From positions 21,352,135-21,416,134 of the forward strand of contig CANTUZ010000012.1 in assembly GCA_947846985.1 (NCBI GenBank): 64,000 nt of DNA. Direction: 5' to 3'. The number at the start of each line of letters is the position of its first letter. Position 1 is the first letter of the stretch. The notes under the pieces were generated by a model. The model ran no database searches. It saw only the letters and a list, made by a program, of their open reading frames with translations, and had not been told where the DNA came from. This document shows, in pieces, positions 1 through 10,693 of this stretch. Origin of the DNA: Fratercula arctica (taxonomy: Eukaryota > Chordata > Aves > Charadriiformes > Alcidae). Position numbers and translations under genes: made by a program.

Positions 1-1449
1 GACCTTGCTTTAGGACAATTCTTAGGACTGAAGAGAGCTAAGGTCCGTCAGCTGTGTTTAAGACAACATTTCCTTCATATCATTAGGTCCCCAAAAGCAC
101 GTTCCTCTGCTAGCTGGAGGTCCAAACTGCTGTTATTGAAGTTGTTTGATCTATTTTACTTTCTGAGCTGTAACATTAAATAACAATAAATCAGTAAAAG
201 AGTTACTGAGACTTATGGTGTAAATTCCAAACAATACTTATATAAGTGGCTGTCCCCTAAAAGAATCAAGTATTAATGTGAACCTACCCTAATTCATACA
301 ATTGGAGAAAGGGTATTTACATAAAGAACATTCTTGAATCTCAGCAGAAAAAAACCAAACTTGTATAAATAAGTTAGTTATTAACGTTTTACTGATATTT
401 GAAGTGTAGACTATGTGAAAAGATGTTGACATTGACATGTGGTGTTCCTTCATGAAACGACAGATTACTGTGTGTGCTACTCATTCCTTGGTTCTTCTCC
501 CATTGCTGACAGTCCACTTGGAAACTGAGAATATAAAACTTGTCATACAAGCACTGAGCAGCCATGAGACAATGACAAATTTTTGTTGGAATCCTGAGCT
601 GCATTAGCCAAAATAAGTAAGAGAAAAGAGCAACTAAATTAAAGGATGACAGCAGTCATTTTTCCTTCAAACACCAAAATTAATTGTGTCCAATCCAGTG
701 ATGATTACAAGCAAGAAACATGGACGAAGTTTCTAATCCAAACCCCAAGCACTAGCTTCTTGAAGTCTCCTAACTCCATTGGCTAGAAGTCTAACAACAT
801 AGCTAGATCCCCTTCACAGGAAGCTATTATATTTTGTGAAATAAGAAATTACCTGACAAGTCCCTTTTCCAGATTAACACTACACATGAAAACCCTTTTC
901 AAAAAGTCATTTCACGTACAGGCTAAATGCAACGGTGATATTTTCAAGTGTTAAAATGTTTTGCTAAAATAGATGATTAAAATAGCATCCAACTCCAGCC
1001 TGGGCAGGCCATCACTCTCCAGGTGCATTTGGACAGTGAGAAATCTATGCAAAGACTAAAATGGATCTTCCATCCAACCAAAGATCCTCCTTCCTAGAGT
1101 GAAGAGAAATTTGCAGAGACACTTGGCTGAAATTACCTCTAATTAAGCAACACCACGAGCTGCAGATTAGCTTAGCTTTCCTGGTGTCACCAGGTAAAGA
1201 ACTTGTTCACAGCTGAAAATATATGACAAGAAAAGAGCTTTTATATTCTCCAAAATATTCTTTCATACAACTTGCAGCCAGATCATTTTTTGCATTATTC
1301 ATGGATGGTAATAAAATATTAACCTTTGACCTGCCAACAGTGTTTGAAAGGCCTATTCAGCGTTCGGGAGAAGAAAAACAAATAAATAAATAAATGAAAG
1401 GTTTCCCCACATTGCGTCAAATAGTCTGTAAAGGTAAATTTACATATAA
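1..1449. other. Upstream flank of PALMD, no gene seen
   Basis: This AT-rich stretch contains only short ORFs with no recognisable protein similarity. It has a small AAAT microsatellite at about 1381-1395 and no interspersed repeat that I can name. I treat it as intergenic DNA upstream of the putative PALMD first exon. Distal regulatory elements could lie here but cannot be recognised by eye. Confidence 0.5.
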
Positions 1450-1620
1450 CAGCCCAGTTTATCTAACAGTTTACCACCACTCCCCTTTCTTCCTACTCCT
1501 CCCTCCTCTTCCCCTGCGCTTCCCCCCTCCTTTGCATTTTCCAGTAACCACAGTTCTACCCTCTGCCCTCTCCTTTACCACACTTCGGCGCTCATCAGAC
1601 TTCTCCAGGCAATGATTTGA
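1450..1620 (+). promoter_or_regulatory. Candidate PALMD promoter (pyrimidine-rich, no obvious TATA box)
   Basis: A strongly pyrimidine-rich tract (about 1477-1580, C/T runs on the + strand) lies just upstream of a segment that ends in a good splice donor at 1704. No TATA box is visible at a usual distance, and CpG density is modest. The promoter role is inferred only from position, because the first PALMD coding exon begins with a splice acceptor and so needs an upstream leader exon. Transcript 5' ends or ATAC data would place the start site. Confidence 0.3.
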
Positions 1621-1703
1621 CTCACTAGCTCAGCAGCAGCCAGCTTTTTGCTGGGTTGGTTCCCTACCAGCTTAGCGAGCGGATTCAGTGAGCAGCCAGC
1701 CAG
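1600..1703 (+). other. PALMD: Putative noncoding exon 1 of PALMD (5' leader)
   Basis: The segment ends in CAG followed by GTAAGC at 1704, a strong donor. It precedes the coding exon at 10694, whose acceptor leaves only one leader base before the ATG, so at least one upstream noncoding exon must exist. No ATG in good context is seen in the final 100 bases. The left boundary is a guess. Other donor-like sites downstream (about 2020 and 3132) are possible alternatives, so this is a moderate-confidence inference. Confidence 0.4.
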
Positions 1704-4700
1704 GTAAGCTGTGGGAATGCGTGTCCAGGAGAGAGAGGAAGAGAAGCAGGACACCTCTTCTCAGCACCATGCAGCCATTACATCAGTTCAAACTTCTCAT
1801 GTAATTTCACCCTAAGTGAATTCCAAGCGAACACTATAATATCGCTCAGAGGATCCACTTCAAATTCAGATGAAAAGAAGGAAGATAACTAACTTTTTAG
1901 TAAGAAAATGTAGCTATGAAACAGGTCTGAAATCTTGACAAAACAAATCTTACAAGAAAAATAAAGGAAACCATATTAGACCAAGTTTTTTTGCTTCTAG
2001 TTAATAATCACCACTCTAAGGTAAGGGGTTAAGTAAATATACAGTGCTATGAGAAGCAGAAGTGAAATATTTGAATCAGTTGGAAAACATAAGTTGGTGA
2101 CACACTCTCGCAGGCATCCGGATGACTATTCAGCTTCAGCTGCTTGCACTGCATCACTTGGCGCTCCATGCAGCAGGCGTCAGCCGTTCGGTCAGAGTCC
2201 CCATGTTATTCAGATGACCTACCCGGCACTGCAAACGAACAGGGGACAGCTGAAGTTAACAGTTTGAATGACTGACAAGTTGAGAGTTTTTCTCAGACAC
2301 TGCTTCCAAATAACAAACTCCTCAGCAAAAAAAATGTCTTCTTCACTGAAGAAAATAGGCCTGTATTTGCAACAAGTGTTATTGGCCATAAATATTCTTA
2401 TCAGCTCTGCTAACAATAAAGTTTTACATAATCTTATCACATGTATTTTTTTCCATTAATACTTGGAAAGGCTTACGCAAAACAAATAGTATGTGGGATA
2501 TTTTTTGCCCACCCACAGCGCAGGATACCAAGTATCTGGAAGCACAGGAAGGGCTGCCAGAGTCTGAAGTCATCATGTTTTCACAACAGTTTCAAGTTTC
2601 AGACAAATAGCTAAGCACATGTGCTTATTATACTCAGCAGTGTAAGATCTCTGATGGTCCCTGGACCACTCTGGTAAGGTAAGCCTGAGGCCTGCAAGTG
2701 GCTTGAGTTCATCTAGCAACATCTAGAGTCACATTTCCTCCATCATCTCTCAGTGCACATCTCCCAGATAGAATCCCATTTCTTCTTACTTCCTAATGCT
2801 ACTCTGCTTCTCTCCTCTCCCATTGAGCCCATTCAGCTTGCTGGCTTAGCAGCCACTCATGGATTTGGGAGTTTAGGTTTGTTTTGGGCTTGGTTGTTTT
2901 TTTTTTAAATTACTTTCCTGACAGGTTAGCAAATTCAGTTGGTTCACAGAATAGTCAGAGGAAGGAAAGTGGCTGGAAGACGTGGCTGGAAGCGTGGGTG
3001 AAGAAAGCAGTAATTCCTCTTTGCTCTGCTGAGAGCTATCAGATAAGGTTCATCCCATCTTGCAGAACACCTGAGCTCCAGCGCTCAGGGTAGACAGTGC
3101 TACAGGCACAGGCAAGTTAAGCAGCTTCCCAGGTGAGCAGAGAGGGCTCTGCCCATGCCTCAGGAGGTGGGAAACAACTGATGTAACCTACGCAGTTTCC
3201 ATTCTTCAGCCTGTAAACAAGAGGTTGGTGATTAGAGGAACTTGCCAAATGGCTTCATCACTCCAGTCTTGGCCCTGCCTCTTCTGCACCCCTGCCCCCA
3301 GCTCTAGAAGAAAGATTCTAATTCTCCTAAGGAATTCCTACCTCTGCTCTGTCTTCTAGACTAAATCATATATACTTTCAAGGCTTCTACCAGCAGCACT
3401 TGTACTGAAAGAAACCCCACCTGGCACTAAAACTTCACAAAAATATGTCTGCAAGGCCCTAATAATGCTCTGAGACCCAACACCACTGCTGTTCTCTCTG
3501 TGTTCTCTGAGAGCATCAAAAAACAAGAATCAGAAGCATACATCATACATTTTACCTTACTATGGACAGCACAGTCCCCATGTGGGTTTTGTTACTTTCC
3601 GCGGGGTATTTGGCCCTGGTTATGGGGTATTTGGTTTCGCTTAATGAAACATAACCAAACTACACAACAACTAAAGCTGGTTGTCAGAGCGCTGCTAAAA
3701 ATTCCCCACACAGTTGGCTGGGTAGGATTTAAAACTCTGCACTATTCTTAGAAGTGTGTGTCTGCAGCAGTTGGAACATGCGGGTTGCAAGCAACGCATT
3801 CCACAACATGTTTAAGGCTCTCATCCTGAGTGTCACAGACTCTTTGTGGTTTTACCTATTTCAGTTTACATTTAAAGAAAAAAAAAACAAACCAAACAAA
3901 CAAACAAAACACAAACACAATCCTATCACTTATCTAGGCACCTGAACATATTCTGTTAAGAATCTCATTTAATATCAGCACAGTAATTACACTAAAACTA
4001 TTCATTGAAGTGTGACTTTTAAATGAGAGACAGAGTTTGTTAAAGCTGCTTTGGAAAACTTCCCACGTTCAGAGTTTCATAAAACATTTCCAAAATACGT
4101 GAGGCCAAGAATTGACAAGTGTCTGGGAACATGAAAAAGGCTACAAAAACCAGGTTTAACTGATTAAAAAACAATCAATAGACGTTGATAAAAGTCACTG
4201 TGCAATATTATAAAATAGAGACAAGGTGATCTGTATTTAGCACAACAGCATTTATAGCCATGCTCTGCTGTGCACGAAATATACACACCTACCATGCAAG
4301 AGACGGCAGAGCCTGTGCTGTACTCTTAAAACTTCTCTATAATATTGAAAGATATCCGACAAGCAGATTTATTATAAAATATGATTAAAATAATGTTTTA
4401 AAACCAATTGAAATCAATGACCAACCACTGTTTCTTTAGTTTGATTTTAAAGACTCAATATATTCATAGTTATGAATAGCAACAGGAAGGGAGTTGTAAC
4501 AACAGAAACACAATAGTTCAAGGCTTTCCTCCCAGAGATTCAGGGTGTGTATCTATTCAAACAAGTTAAGAAGGTAGAATTTAGCTTCATAAAACTGAGA
4601 TACTCGTATATTGTTTTCCTTCAGTGAGAGGACCCAAGAAATTCATTATGTTAAAAGACCTGCCTAGTAGGGAATTAATTCTCCAAAACTGGCCTTCAAG

Positions 4701-4900
4701 GTAAAATTTTATTCCCTCCTGAGAGCTGGCAGAGGTTTTGTTATGAACTTCCTCTAAGATCCTAAAAATGTACATACTTTTTAATAATTTCTAATATTGT
4801 ATAATTTGATGGAGGGACATGAGGCTTTTTTTCTTCCCTACCTCCCCCCAATTTATGACATATCTTTAAGCACACTGGATAATACTGACTAAAGTATAAA

Positions 4901-6062
4901 AGAAAGCAGTGGACGTTGTCTACCTCAACTTTAGCAAGGCTTTTGACACTGTCTCCCATAACATCCTCACAAGTATGCTTAGGAAGCGTGGGTTAGATGA
5001 GTGGCCAGTGAGGTGGATTGAGAACTGGCTGAATGGCAGAGCTCAGAGGGTTGTGATCAGCGACACAGAGTCTAGTTGGAGGCCTGTAGCTAGTGGTGTT
5101 TCCCAGGGGTCGGTGCTGAGTCTGGTCTTGTTCAACGTATCCATCACTGACCTGGATGAGGGGACAGAGTGTTCCCTCAGCAAGTTTGCTGGCGATAGAA
5201 AACCGGGAGGAGTGGCTGACACATGTGAAGGCTGTGCTGCCATTCAGCAAGACCTGGACAGGCTGCAGAGTTGGGCAGAGAGGAACCTAATGAAGTTGAA
5301 CAAGGGCAAGTGTAAGGTCCTGTACCTAGGGAGGAATAACCCCATGCACCAGTACAGGTTAGGGGTTGACCTGCTGGGAAGCAGTTCTGCAGAGAGGGAC
5401 CTGGGAGTCCTGGTGGACAAGTTGGCCATGAGCCAGGAAAGTGCCCTTATGGCCAAGAAGGCCAGTGGCATCCTGGGGTCCCCTAAAAAGGGTGTGTCCA
5501 GTAGGTCAAGGGACGTCATCCTCCCCCTCTGCTCTGCCCTGGTGAGGCCACATCTGGAGTACTGTGCCCAGTTCTAGGCTCCCCAGCTCAAAAAAGGCAA
5601 GAAACTACAGGAGAAAGTCCAGCGGAGGGCTACAAAGATGATCAGGGGACAAGAGCTTCCCCCTTATGAGGAAAGGCTGAGAGACTTGAGTCTGTTTAGC
5701 CTGGAGAAGAGAAGACTGAGGGGGGATCTCATCAATGCTCATAAATATTTAAAGGGCGGGTGTCAAGAGGATGGGGCTGGACTCTTTTCAGTGGTGCCCA
5801 GCGACAGGTCAAGGGGCAACGCGCACAAACGGGAACACAGGAAATTCCATCTCAACATGAGGAAAAACTTCTTTACTTTGAGGGTGACAGAGCACTGGAA
5901 CAGGCTGCCCAGAGAGGTGGTGGAGTCTCCTTCTCTAGAGACATTCAAAACCCGCCTGGACACGTTGCTGTCCAACCTGCTCTAGGTGAACCTACTTTGG
6001 GAGGGGGGTTGGATGAGATGGTCTCCAAAAGTGCCTTCCAACCCCTACAATCCTGTGATCTT
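4901..6062 (+). mobile_element. CR1 (chicken repeat 1) LINE, 5'-truncated, sense to PALMD
   Basis: This is the 3' portion of a CR1 non-LTR retrotransposon. The + strand frame from about 4903 to 5985 encodes the C-terminal half of the ORF2 reverse transcriptase: a YLNFSKAFDTVSH block, a GVSQGSVL block (usually G-V-P-Q-G-S), a degraded FAGD block where the catalytic FADD is expected, and the LVRPHLEYCAQF and [10 protein letters not shown] blocks. One in-frame TAG at 5575-5577 sits where CR1 copies usually have Trp. After the natural stop at 5983-5985 comes a short 3' end with the CR1 terminal motif (TTCCAACCCC then an ATCCTGTG-like unit) near 6035-6058. The 5' part of the element is missing. 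The altered active site and the stop mean it cannot move by itself. Confidence 0.93.
4903..5985 (+). pseudogene. CR1 ORF2 reverse transcriptase C-terminal remnant, one internal stop
   Basis: About 360 codons stay in a single frame across the insertion, interrupted only by TAG at 5575-5577. This suggests a fairly young copy with few indels. The first part covers reverse transcriptase palm and thumb blocks. The part after the stop (from about 5638) covers the conserved C-terminal region with Y-E-E-R-L-R-D-L and H-W-N-R-L-P motifs. The catalytic aspartate pair is changed (Ala-Gly-Asp instead of Ala-Asp-Asp at about 5188-5196). It lacks the endonuclease domain and the start of the ORF. Mirror-strand ORFs over the same bases are shadows. 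Confidence 0.88.
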
Positions 6063-6686
6063 AAATTTTATTCACCTGATAAGGGTCAGGCAATCCCACA
6101 TGCTAAACAGGTCATTAGATTAAAGATTTAGTGACCAATAGAAACTGAGAGGTTAGAAAGCTATAGGTGCATGAGCCACAGAAGGAAAACAAGCAATGAG
6201 AAAGTCTTCCATAGACATGCTACACACAACTAGTCTGGTAGTTATACGTACCCCTAGATGCAATATTTAAACATCTACAAGAACCCATAAAGATACCTAA
6301 TATATTTACTAATTACTAATAATTATTTTTTAAATATTATATACACACACACACTTATTTACACACATTAATGTATATAAAATTATATTCTGGGAATAGT
6401 TTTTAACTTCATCTCTCCAGACTATCCACACTTTAAAGCTTTTTTTCCTCGTTAAGACACACACTTTTCACTAAACACCTTCCAGTTTAGCTTGGAATTT
6501 ATGTCTTGATGGATACATAAAAATATGTTATTTATACTATGAAAGAAATCAGATTAAAGTAAAACAAACTTAATGTGACAGGTGCTGCTTGTGGCTAGTA
6601 TTCTTTCCCTGGACTTCAAGCCTTTTATTTACTGAGGGCTAAGTTTTCCATCACTGAGAAGTGTAACTGTCCTAAGCTTCTTAGCC

Positions 6687-6712
6687 AAAAAAAAAAAAAA
6701 AAAAAAAAAAAA
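6687..6712. repeat. A26 homopolymer
   Basis: A run of A about 26 bases long in PALMD intron 1, about 0.6 kb beyond the CR1 3' end. It is not contiguous with that element, so it is not its tail. No SINE body is recognised upstream. Confidence 0.85.
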
Positions 6713-9700
6713 TAGTACAATGATGACCCCCAGAAGGGGGGGCGTAGCTGGACGTATCCTAGACAAAAGCTGTTTGCTGCTTATTATGCACTATTAATGC
6801 ACTGTTAACGGAAACAGCTGGAAGTACTTTGCAGACTAATGGTGGAAACAGCCTTCAAAACCAACCTTTGAGCGAGAAACAAACCTTGTTTCTTTTGGGA
6901 AAGAACATACAGCTAAAGTCTCTCTAAAAAATAATTTGGGACCAACTGCCCAAAGGCTTTAGTTGTCTACTTGTATGTATTTCATCTGGAATAAACAGAA
7001 GTTTTTTAGATCTTCAAATTTCTATTTCTTGTTGACTTATTTTTCACCTTTAAAATGCAAAATCTTGATTCTAGCTGGAGAAGAGAGACCATTTCTCAAT
7101 CAGCTGAGACATCCCAGACACCAGATCTTTGGGTCAATTGACAGGACACTGCAGTAGACATTTTCAATGAGGGTCCTTCAATAAAATTTATCTCCTCTCC
7201 ATTCCTCTGCTGTCAGAGATTCAAGGCTACATGCAGACAGATGCATAGTGGCAGTATGTTCGCTCGCTGTAAAACTATAAAATTCATTTTGATACCAAGT
7301 CCAAAACACCCTTTTCCCATTTCACAGCTACAGAAGGCAGCTCATCATGAAGAAAAAAAAAAAAAAATCAAACTAGTTAAGATGTACAAAATGGCGATTC
7401 AGGAACTCAGTAACTACTCTTTCCAGAAAGTACAGGCTATCTTTTCAACTGATAACTATCTGATCAACTCCATTCACATCAAACTCACTTTTTCAGAAAG
7501 TGAAAGCTTCTTGCTCCTTACCTTTAATTAGATGTTTCTTCTTAGAAGCAATTGTTTGCTACTACAATCATCTATAACTCACTGTACATGTATTACCTTA
7601 GGTTAATTATTTGTTTCAAAAGAAATTCCAGTGCAATGTGTAAGAGGAGAAGTGAGGACAGTTTTGTTTGTAGAGCGCGGCCAGGGACAGTCGCTGAAGT
7701 TCTGAAGCAACAGGATTTCTCTATGCCAGTACTCAAACTTTGCTTCAGAAATGGACAATGGAACTTGCATTTCCAGTTGTGAAAGTGCTTCTGTGGTCCC
7801 TCCTCTAGATTTTGGTTCAGGATATTGCATTTGTCTAAATTCCCACCCATTTTTCTTTAAGACTTCATAACGCAAGTGTTTCACCTTGTGCTTTAAATTC
7901 TCATTATTACTCCTACGTTAGGCACCCAAAGCAAAATGGAAATGAACAAAGGAAGAAGTGAAGCAAAAAAAAAAATCCAACCTGTATGACTCATCATGTG
8001 ATACAACAAACGTTTTCTGCATAACTCAGAAAATCTGTTCTACCAGAAGAAAAATACACAGTTGCCAGTTACAGAAGCACAGGCTAATACATTATTCTTC
8101 CAAAAGTTATCTTTCTTTTTTTTTTTTTTTTTGCTTAAACTTGCAGGATAGGTAGATAGTTTTCCTCTGCATATATTTTTGGCAGGCAAGTTCTGAAAAA
8201 CTGTTCCCAGAATCCTGTGGACTGGAAACATGGCTGTTCAGATTCACTGTTCTAACCTATAACACGGTGGACACTCCTGTCGGTGAAGCAGGCTTAAGAG
8301 GCAGACAAAATGACAGCTGGTCCATTTCTTCTCTTGCACATAAATCCCATTTAGAATAGGATTAAGATAACTGGAAAACAACCTATTGACTGAACAACAA
8401 ATCCTGCCCAGCAAGAGGATATATATGATTTAAACAATTTAGAATGTTTAAAGTGGACTTTAAATACTTTCTTAATAATGGTCACTTTAAAAGGGAAGCA
8501 ACATTTTAGAAACTATCTTCAGGTTACTTCAAAATCTGTGAGTTTAGACTACGGAAAGACATACTTTTCTGGTCTGTAAATTTATATCTTCCACAAGTAA
8601 GGTTTTTAAAAGCATTTAAATAATTTCGGAGCATAAATTTAGGAAAATATTTTTGATCACAAAAATTTAAAGCAATGTAATGCCATTGATTCTAATCTGA
8701 ATTTGAAATATTGATCTCATTTCTGCACCCATTGAGAATGGAGTCTCATTTATAGCAGAGTACAGATTCTGACCCAAAACAGACCTCCTTATTTCTGATG
8801 TAATCGTTTGCTGCTTTAAATATTCTTAAACATTTTGAAGTCTGCATACACACTTAAATTTTAAGATGAACTTCGCAGAAGACAAAGATGAAATAAGTTT
8901 GGTGTGTTTTTTAAAATATAGTAAGGCAGGCTATACTAATTTATGAAAGATTAAACAGAAAGACTGTCTCTCTATTGGCTTCTGCAGCAAGAATATATTT
9001 GATTCAGTGGGGTGATTGAACTTATTCTCAAATCCATAAACTGAATACATTTCAATTCCCATGTAATCCGTCTCTTGATATACCTCAGTACACTTCCCTT
9101 TGAACTTCATATTTTCTTTTATGTGGTAATTTTTTTAATTTCAGGTGCTGACCAAATGAGGCATATATTAATATTTTTAAAAAAATTAATAATCTTCACT
9201 GGAGAATAAAACATGGGGTCTTTGCAAGTTTGAACAAAACCTCAGGGTGGATCACAGCGTAAACAAAATATTAATGCATCCTTAGTCCCAGTGTGGAGGG
9301 GGACAGTCTGCTTGGGTATATGGATGAGTGATGATAGGCTAGAAAGGTGGAAACTGAAATTAATATTGATTCATATTGGATTATGAGGATGTAACTTCAC
9401 CATCAGGTGTTCAATTCTGTAACATCTTAGAATTTGCGAGTAATGAGCCTGATTTGCCACCAAGATTCAGGTCACTGTACTGACATGTGAAGTAAAACCC
9501 CTCGCCAAATCCTGCTGAGTTTAGTCATCTAAATGAATTAGCAGGAAAAAAACCTAAACATGCTGACTGACTCCCCCGTCTGTGTCCTTACAAAGACTTA
9601 AGTTACACGGTACTGAGAGTAAGAAAGGGATTCTAGATTCACATTACATCTTTATGCGGTTTGAATTCAGCTTCTCTTGCTTAGAATTTTTTCTGTAACT

Positions 9701-10693
9701 GGATTTTACAAGAGGCAGTTCCACTTGTTTTGCAAGTTTCCTAGATTGATTTTGGAAGGCTGACTCCCACTCGTGTAATTGGAAAGGTCAAAATGTACGC
9801 CATCCCTTAAGAAGCATAATGCTGTTTTCAGCAGAAGTCCACAGCAAAAAACCCTTCAAGTCAGCTGAATGGAAATCCAGCCTGAGAGCCACTGACATTT
9901 TAGACACATCTTGGTAACACTGAAATGATGATCCTGAAATCCTTACTTAGACAAAGCTTCCCCTGAGTCCTAGATAGCTGACCAGTAATTGCACAGATTA
10001 ACACTTGCATTCAATGACAGACCTGATCGTTAAAGTTTATTTTACTTTAGGTTAGCAGTTCTAAAATATTCTTCCAGCTATGAATACAGCTTCTCTAAAG
10101 ATTTCATCCAGGAAAGCAAATATAAACTGCCATCTTAAAAAAAAAAAAAAAACATGCCATCTACAGTGCTAACATTACAACAGGTCAAAACACACAGGTG
10201 AAAAATTTGAAAAGAAACAGGAATATTTAATAAGTTTAAAATATCTGATTATCAACGGACACATACACAAAGGGAAAAAAGAGAAATAGGAACACACTGA
10301 AAGTTTACTTCTACCATGGTCCTGGAAGATTTTGGTTTGGGCATTTAACAGTTAAAGAAGCAATGGCACGCTAACTGAGCACATTAAAACAAAGAGTTGG
10401 CAGCTTCTGAAGGAAAAGGGCTTGTGCTCCTCTGTTCCAACTTGTCAGTCAGCTCATGCCAGCACCCTCCACGTCTGCCTCTTCTACACACCCTCATCAC
10501 ATGTGTCTGTCTGGGTTGATCTGCTCATCTGTTCGGGGACTCTCCTGACAAGTCAAAAACTCTGCCTTCTCTCTGCTCTGGAATTGGATCAAATCACCTC
10601 AGCTTTTTTTTTTTTTTGTAGCCCCACCAGGAGGCTTTTTGCTTATGGTTTCATTCTGTTTTCCTTCACTACTTGTCTGTGTTTGATTTCTAG

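Larger units (their letters stand above)
1704..10693 (+). other. PALMD: PALMD intron 1
   Basis: About 9 kb of mainly AT-rich noncoding DNA between the putative leader exon and the first coding exon. It contains the CR1 insertion at about 4901-6062, an A-run at 6687-6712, T- and A-runs near 7970, 8116-8132 and 10137-10152, and an A/C-rich tract at about 3878-3922. It ends in a long pyrimidine tract and TTTCTAG at 10693. No other exon is evident. Confidence 0.6.

Noticed and set aside
2268..2459. Overlapping short ORFs near 2.0-2.5 kb as an extra PALMD N-terminal exon
   Set aside because: No similarity to any paralemmin, and the known N terminus is fully accounted for by the exon at 10695.
5244..5519. 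Minus-strand ORFs over the CR1 element
   Set aside because: They mirror the open sense frame of the reverse transcriptase remnant. No independent similarity.
6687..6712. A26 run as poly(A) tail of the CR1 at 4901-6062
   Set aside because: CR1 elements end in short ATTCTATG-like units rather than poly(A), and the run is about 600 bp past the element end.
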